In this document: piece by piece, positions 7,887 through 9,260 of the stretch
Layout of the letters: each line of letters begins with the position of its first letter
How positions within the stretch are numbered: the stretch's first letter is position 1
Origin: JAHJEM01 sp043805315
GTDB taxonomy: Archaea; Nanobdellota; Nanobdellia; Woesearchaeales; JAHJEM01
Length of the DNA stretch: 9,260 bases
Direction of reading: 5' to 3'
Assembly (NCBI GenBank): GCA_043805315.1
Contig: JAZDID010000147.1
Coordinates: 1 to 9,260 of the forward strand
Made by a program: the position numbers and the translations under genes
Notes under the pieces: model-generated
Told to the model about the DNA's origin: nothing
Databases searched by the model: none
The model's input: only the letters and a program-made list of their open reading frames with translations

Positions 7887-7894
7887 TTTATAAA
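7887..7894 (-). promoter_or_regulatory. TATA box of the MEMO-family gene
   Basis: TTTATAAA on the minus strand, with ACA just upstream but no clear purine-rich BRE. Initiation about 26 bases downstream would fall near 7864, leaving a leader of about 23 nt that contains the Shine-Dalgarno. This fits a leadered, SD-dependent transcript. Confidence 0.5.
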
Positions 7895-7969
7895 TGTTGC
7901 TGTTTTCATGTATGACTAATCTCTGGATGCTGGCTGTTGGTTGTGAAGAATTCTGCTATGTTCCAGCAT

Positions 7970-8809
7970 TTAAACCTTCGGAAGCTTTTTCCGCTTGTCT
8001 TTTTCTGGCTCTGTGAGATAATTCTCTGAGGAAACGACTTTTTCCCCAGATTCAAGTTCAAGCTTTCTTCTCGCATCTCCTGCTATCTTACCTCCTTTGC
8101 TCGCAGCATCTTTGTTCGCAACAAAACCTCGCGCATTTCTCCCTTTGGTGATCTTTGTTGTGGATGCTTCTCCAAGCATGGTGAATATCAACTCCAGATC
8201 CTCCATGTGATCCCGGAGATTCTCTCTCTTCAAACCTTTGAATCTTCGGTATTCATCAACTGTCTTACCAAAAGTCGCTGTGCTTATCTCATTGGTCAGA
8301 ATTGCATACTCTCTGTCTTCCTTGACCTCTCTTTTCCTCCATTCATCAGTCAGCTCCTGCCTGACCGCAATGCCTCTCACCCTCTTCTCAATCCAATCGT
8401 CAGAATAGCCTTTTGCTTTGTACAATTCCTTCATCCTTACCTGGGCAAGTTCAGGATCCTGTATTTCCTCAACGCGCTCGTAGCCGACCTGAGCAAGCCA
8501 CTGCTTGAACGGCTCGGCTTTGGGTGATGGAATAGATTGAATTATTCTGAACATATGTTTAGTATTTGCACAGTCTGTTTCCCGTAATTTACCATCTTCC
8601 GCAGGCAACCTCAACGGTACGATTTTATCGTACGGTTCAAATCCCTCATCTGAAAGCTTTGCCTTTAAGTCAGACCAGTACCTTTTTGGCAATGTACTCG
8701 CCTCTAACGCATGAACGACATCGATAACCGAGAAATACCACTCACCACTGTGCCATGTTCTCCTTATTTTCTTATCCTGAAAAACCACCAACGCAGTTCC
8801 TTTGTCCAT
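7970..8809 (-). CDS. BRO-N domain (antirepressor-like) protein
   Basis: A 279-residue protein. Residues about 5-105 form a BRO-N domain: VVFQDKKIRRTWHSGEWYFSVIDVV, then YWSDLKAKL, and the hallmark ANTKHMFRIIQSIPSPKAEPFKQWLA at 81-106. The C-terminal part (VGYERVEEIQDPELA, GYSDDWIEKRV, ELTDEW, then AASKGGKIAGDARRKLE at about 235-251) matches a family of intact Bro-N proteins found in archaea and bacteria, usually annotated as prophage antirepressor-like or DinD-like. BRO-N is a DNA-binding domain, and a regulatory role in phage or stress response is inferred by family only. No other phage gene is visible here. The tail is lysine-rich. The start is supported by a TATA box 33 bases upstream, with no Shine-Dalgarno. 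Confidence 0.88.
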   Translation of the reverse strand: MDKGTALVVFQDKKIRRTWHSGEWYFSVIDVVHALEASTLPKRYWSDLKAKLSDEGFEPYDKIVPLRLPAEDGKLRETDCANTKHMFRIIQSIPSPKAEPFKQWLAQVGYERVEEIQDPELAQVRMKELYKAKGYSDDWIEKRVRGIAVRQELTDEWRKREVKEDREYAILTNEISTATFGKTVDEYRRFKGLKRENLRDHMEDLELIFTMLGEASTTKITKGRNARGFVANKDAASKGGKIAGDARRKLELESGEKVVSSENYLTEPEKDKRKKLPKV

Positions 8810-8837
8810 TGTACATACATAGGATAAACTTCAAAGC

Positions 8838-8845
8838 TTATAAAT
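8838..8845 (-). promoter_or_regulatory. TATA box of the BRO-N gene
   Basis: ATTTATAA on the minus strand; its centre lies about 33 bases before the ATG at 8809. Initiation would fall near 8815, giving a leader of only about six nt. The putative start region overlaps TGTACATACAT (8810-8820, plus strand), which resembles part of the vapB operator region. Confidence 0.5.
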
Positions 8846-8877
8846 CTCACGCAAAACTGTCCAGTGGACTGGCATAT

Positions 8878-8986
8878 TTACTCAGGAAATCTTGCGAAAG
8901 AGTTGCTGTAATACTCGTTAGAATATGCGAGCACATTCCTGTTTATTTCGAAAAGATAGGCGAGCCCTAATTGAAGGAAGACCTTG
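8878..8986 (-). pseudogene. Possible out-of-frame C-terminal extension of the preceding gene
   Basis: Immediately after the TAG at 8987, the frame shifted by one base forward reads KVFLQLGLAYLFEI, NRNVLAYSNEY, YSNSFARFPE, then stop TAA at 8878-8880. This has balanced, protein-like composition, unlike the Ser/Arg-rich shadow translation of the same frame upstream. Removing one base from the CT-rich run CTCTCCTCTT (about 8988-8997) would join the two frames. A sequencing error, a real inactivating indel or chance are all possible. Confidence 0.4.
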
Positions 8987-9260
8987 CTAAGAGGAGAGGC
9001 GGATCTGCTGGAGCTGCTCGATGCCGTCTGCAGTGTCAGCAATCCTGACGAAGTACTCTGTATAATCTTGATCATTGGTTTTGAAGTTACTGGCAGTTCC
9101 ACCATACTTATTTGTCAAAAAAGCGCGGACATCAACACCTTTGTACTGCGCAGCAATAAAACGCTTCAATGCAGGCGTCGTGAGCGTCGAATCCCATGAG
9201 TTCTGCTCATACGCATAGATTTCTTTCGCACCTTTCACGTTCATGTAGAGCTTGTCAAGG
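8987..9260 (-). CDS. Unrecognised protein, 5' end beyond window
   Basis: The frame is open from the right edge of the window to a TAG at 8987-8989. The frame remains open through Met at 9244, with LDKLY upstream, so that Met is probably internal and the true start lies beyond 9260. The visible 90 residues (MNVKGAKEIYAYEQ, LKRFIAAQYKGVDVRAF, DQDYTEYFVRIADTADG, ending IRLSS) are soluble in character, with no membrane segment, cysteine or motif that I recognise. The frame may be prematurely ended: a different minus-strand frame continues with protein-like sequence to 8878 (see the adjoining entry). Codon composition is like its neighbours. No function can be assigned. Confidence 0.6.
   Translation of the reverse strand, partial: LDKLYMNVKGAKEIYAYEQNSWDSTLTTPALKRFIAAQYKGVDVRAFLTNKYGGTASNFKTNDQDYTEYFVRIADTADGIEQLQQIRLSS

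Noticed and set aside
7927..7969. Inverted repeat ATGCTGG/CCAGCAT downstream of the BRO-N gene as a terminator
   Set aside because: Only seven base pairs with a 29-base loop and no following T-run; archaeal termination does not rely on such hairpins.
8985..8992. Programmed +1 frameshift at TCT TAG C
   Set aside because: Re-pairing of the serine tRNA from UCU to CUU would be poor and no stimulatory element is seen; a simple indel is a better explanation.
1..9260. CRISPR array, tRNA, rRNA or insertion sequence
   Set aside because: No regularly spaced direct repeats, no tRNA- or rRNA-like conserved segments, and no transposase-like coding sequence or terminal inverted repeats were seen.

Overview
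The window looks archaeal, most likely a DPANN-type lineage, though I cannot name the taxon. The signs are short AT-rich TATA boxes with purine-rich BRE-like sequence upstream of nearly every gene, TATA-to-ATG distances that imply leaderless or very short-leader mRNAs, an archaeal-type VapB antitoxin, a MEMO-family protein, and a membrane-anchored surface protein with a pilin-like N-terminus (KRGQFTIF...) of a kind I recall as frequent in DPANN genomes.

Positions 1-4670 (minus strand) are one uninterrupted reading frame of at least 1,555 codons that runs off the left edge. I read every in-frame triplet and found no stop. It encodes a very large secreted protein: signal peptide, cysteine-rich head, a carboxypeptidase-regulatory-like beta-sandwich, an FN3-like domain, a long second cysteine-rich block, and then a chain of Ig-like modules, several carrying a widely spaced cysteine pair. 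Upstream on the same strand, with its own promoter, is a 494-residue protein (4750-6234) with a class III (pilin-like) N-terminus and an Ig-like C-terminus. Together they look like a cell-surface module.

A 119-bp divergent promoter region (6235-6353) separates this module from a plus-strand vapB-vapC toxin-antitoxin pair (6354-6988). The vapB promoter carries a perfect 20-bp palindrome between the TATA box and the start codon, a likely autoregulatory operator. The vapC stop lies one base from the end of a convergent minus-strand MEMO1-family gene (6990-7841). Upstream of that is a BRO-N-domain (antirepressor-like) gene (7970-8809), whose transcription start region contains a sequence resembling part of the vapB operator.

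The right end (8987-9260, minus) holds the 3' part of an unrecognised gene. Just past its stop, a second frame encodes a protein-like stretch that continues to 8878, suggesting a single-base frameshift near 8990.

There are no tRNA, rRNA, CRISPR or insertion-sequence signatures, and no gene-free stretch exceeds 300 bases. The numerous plus-strand open frames opposite the giant gene are shadows.
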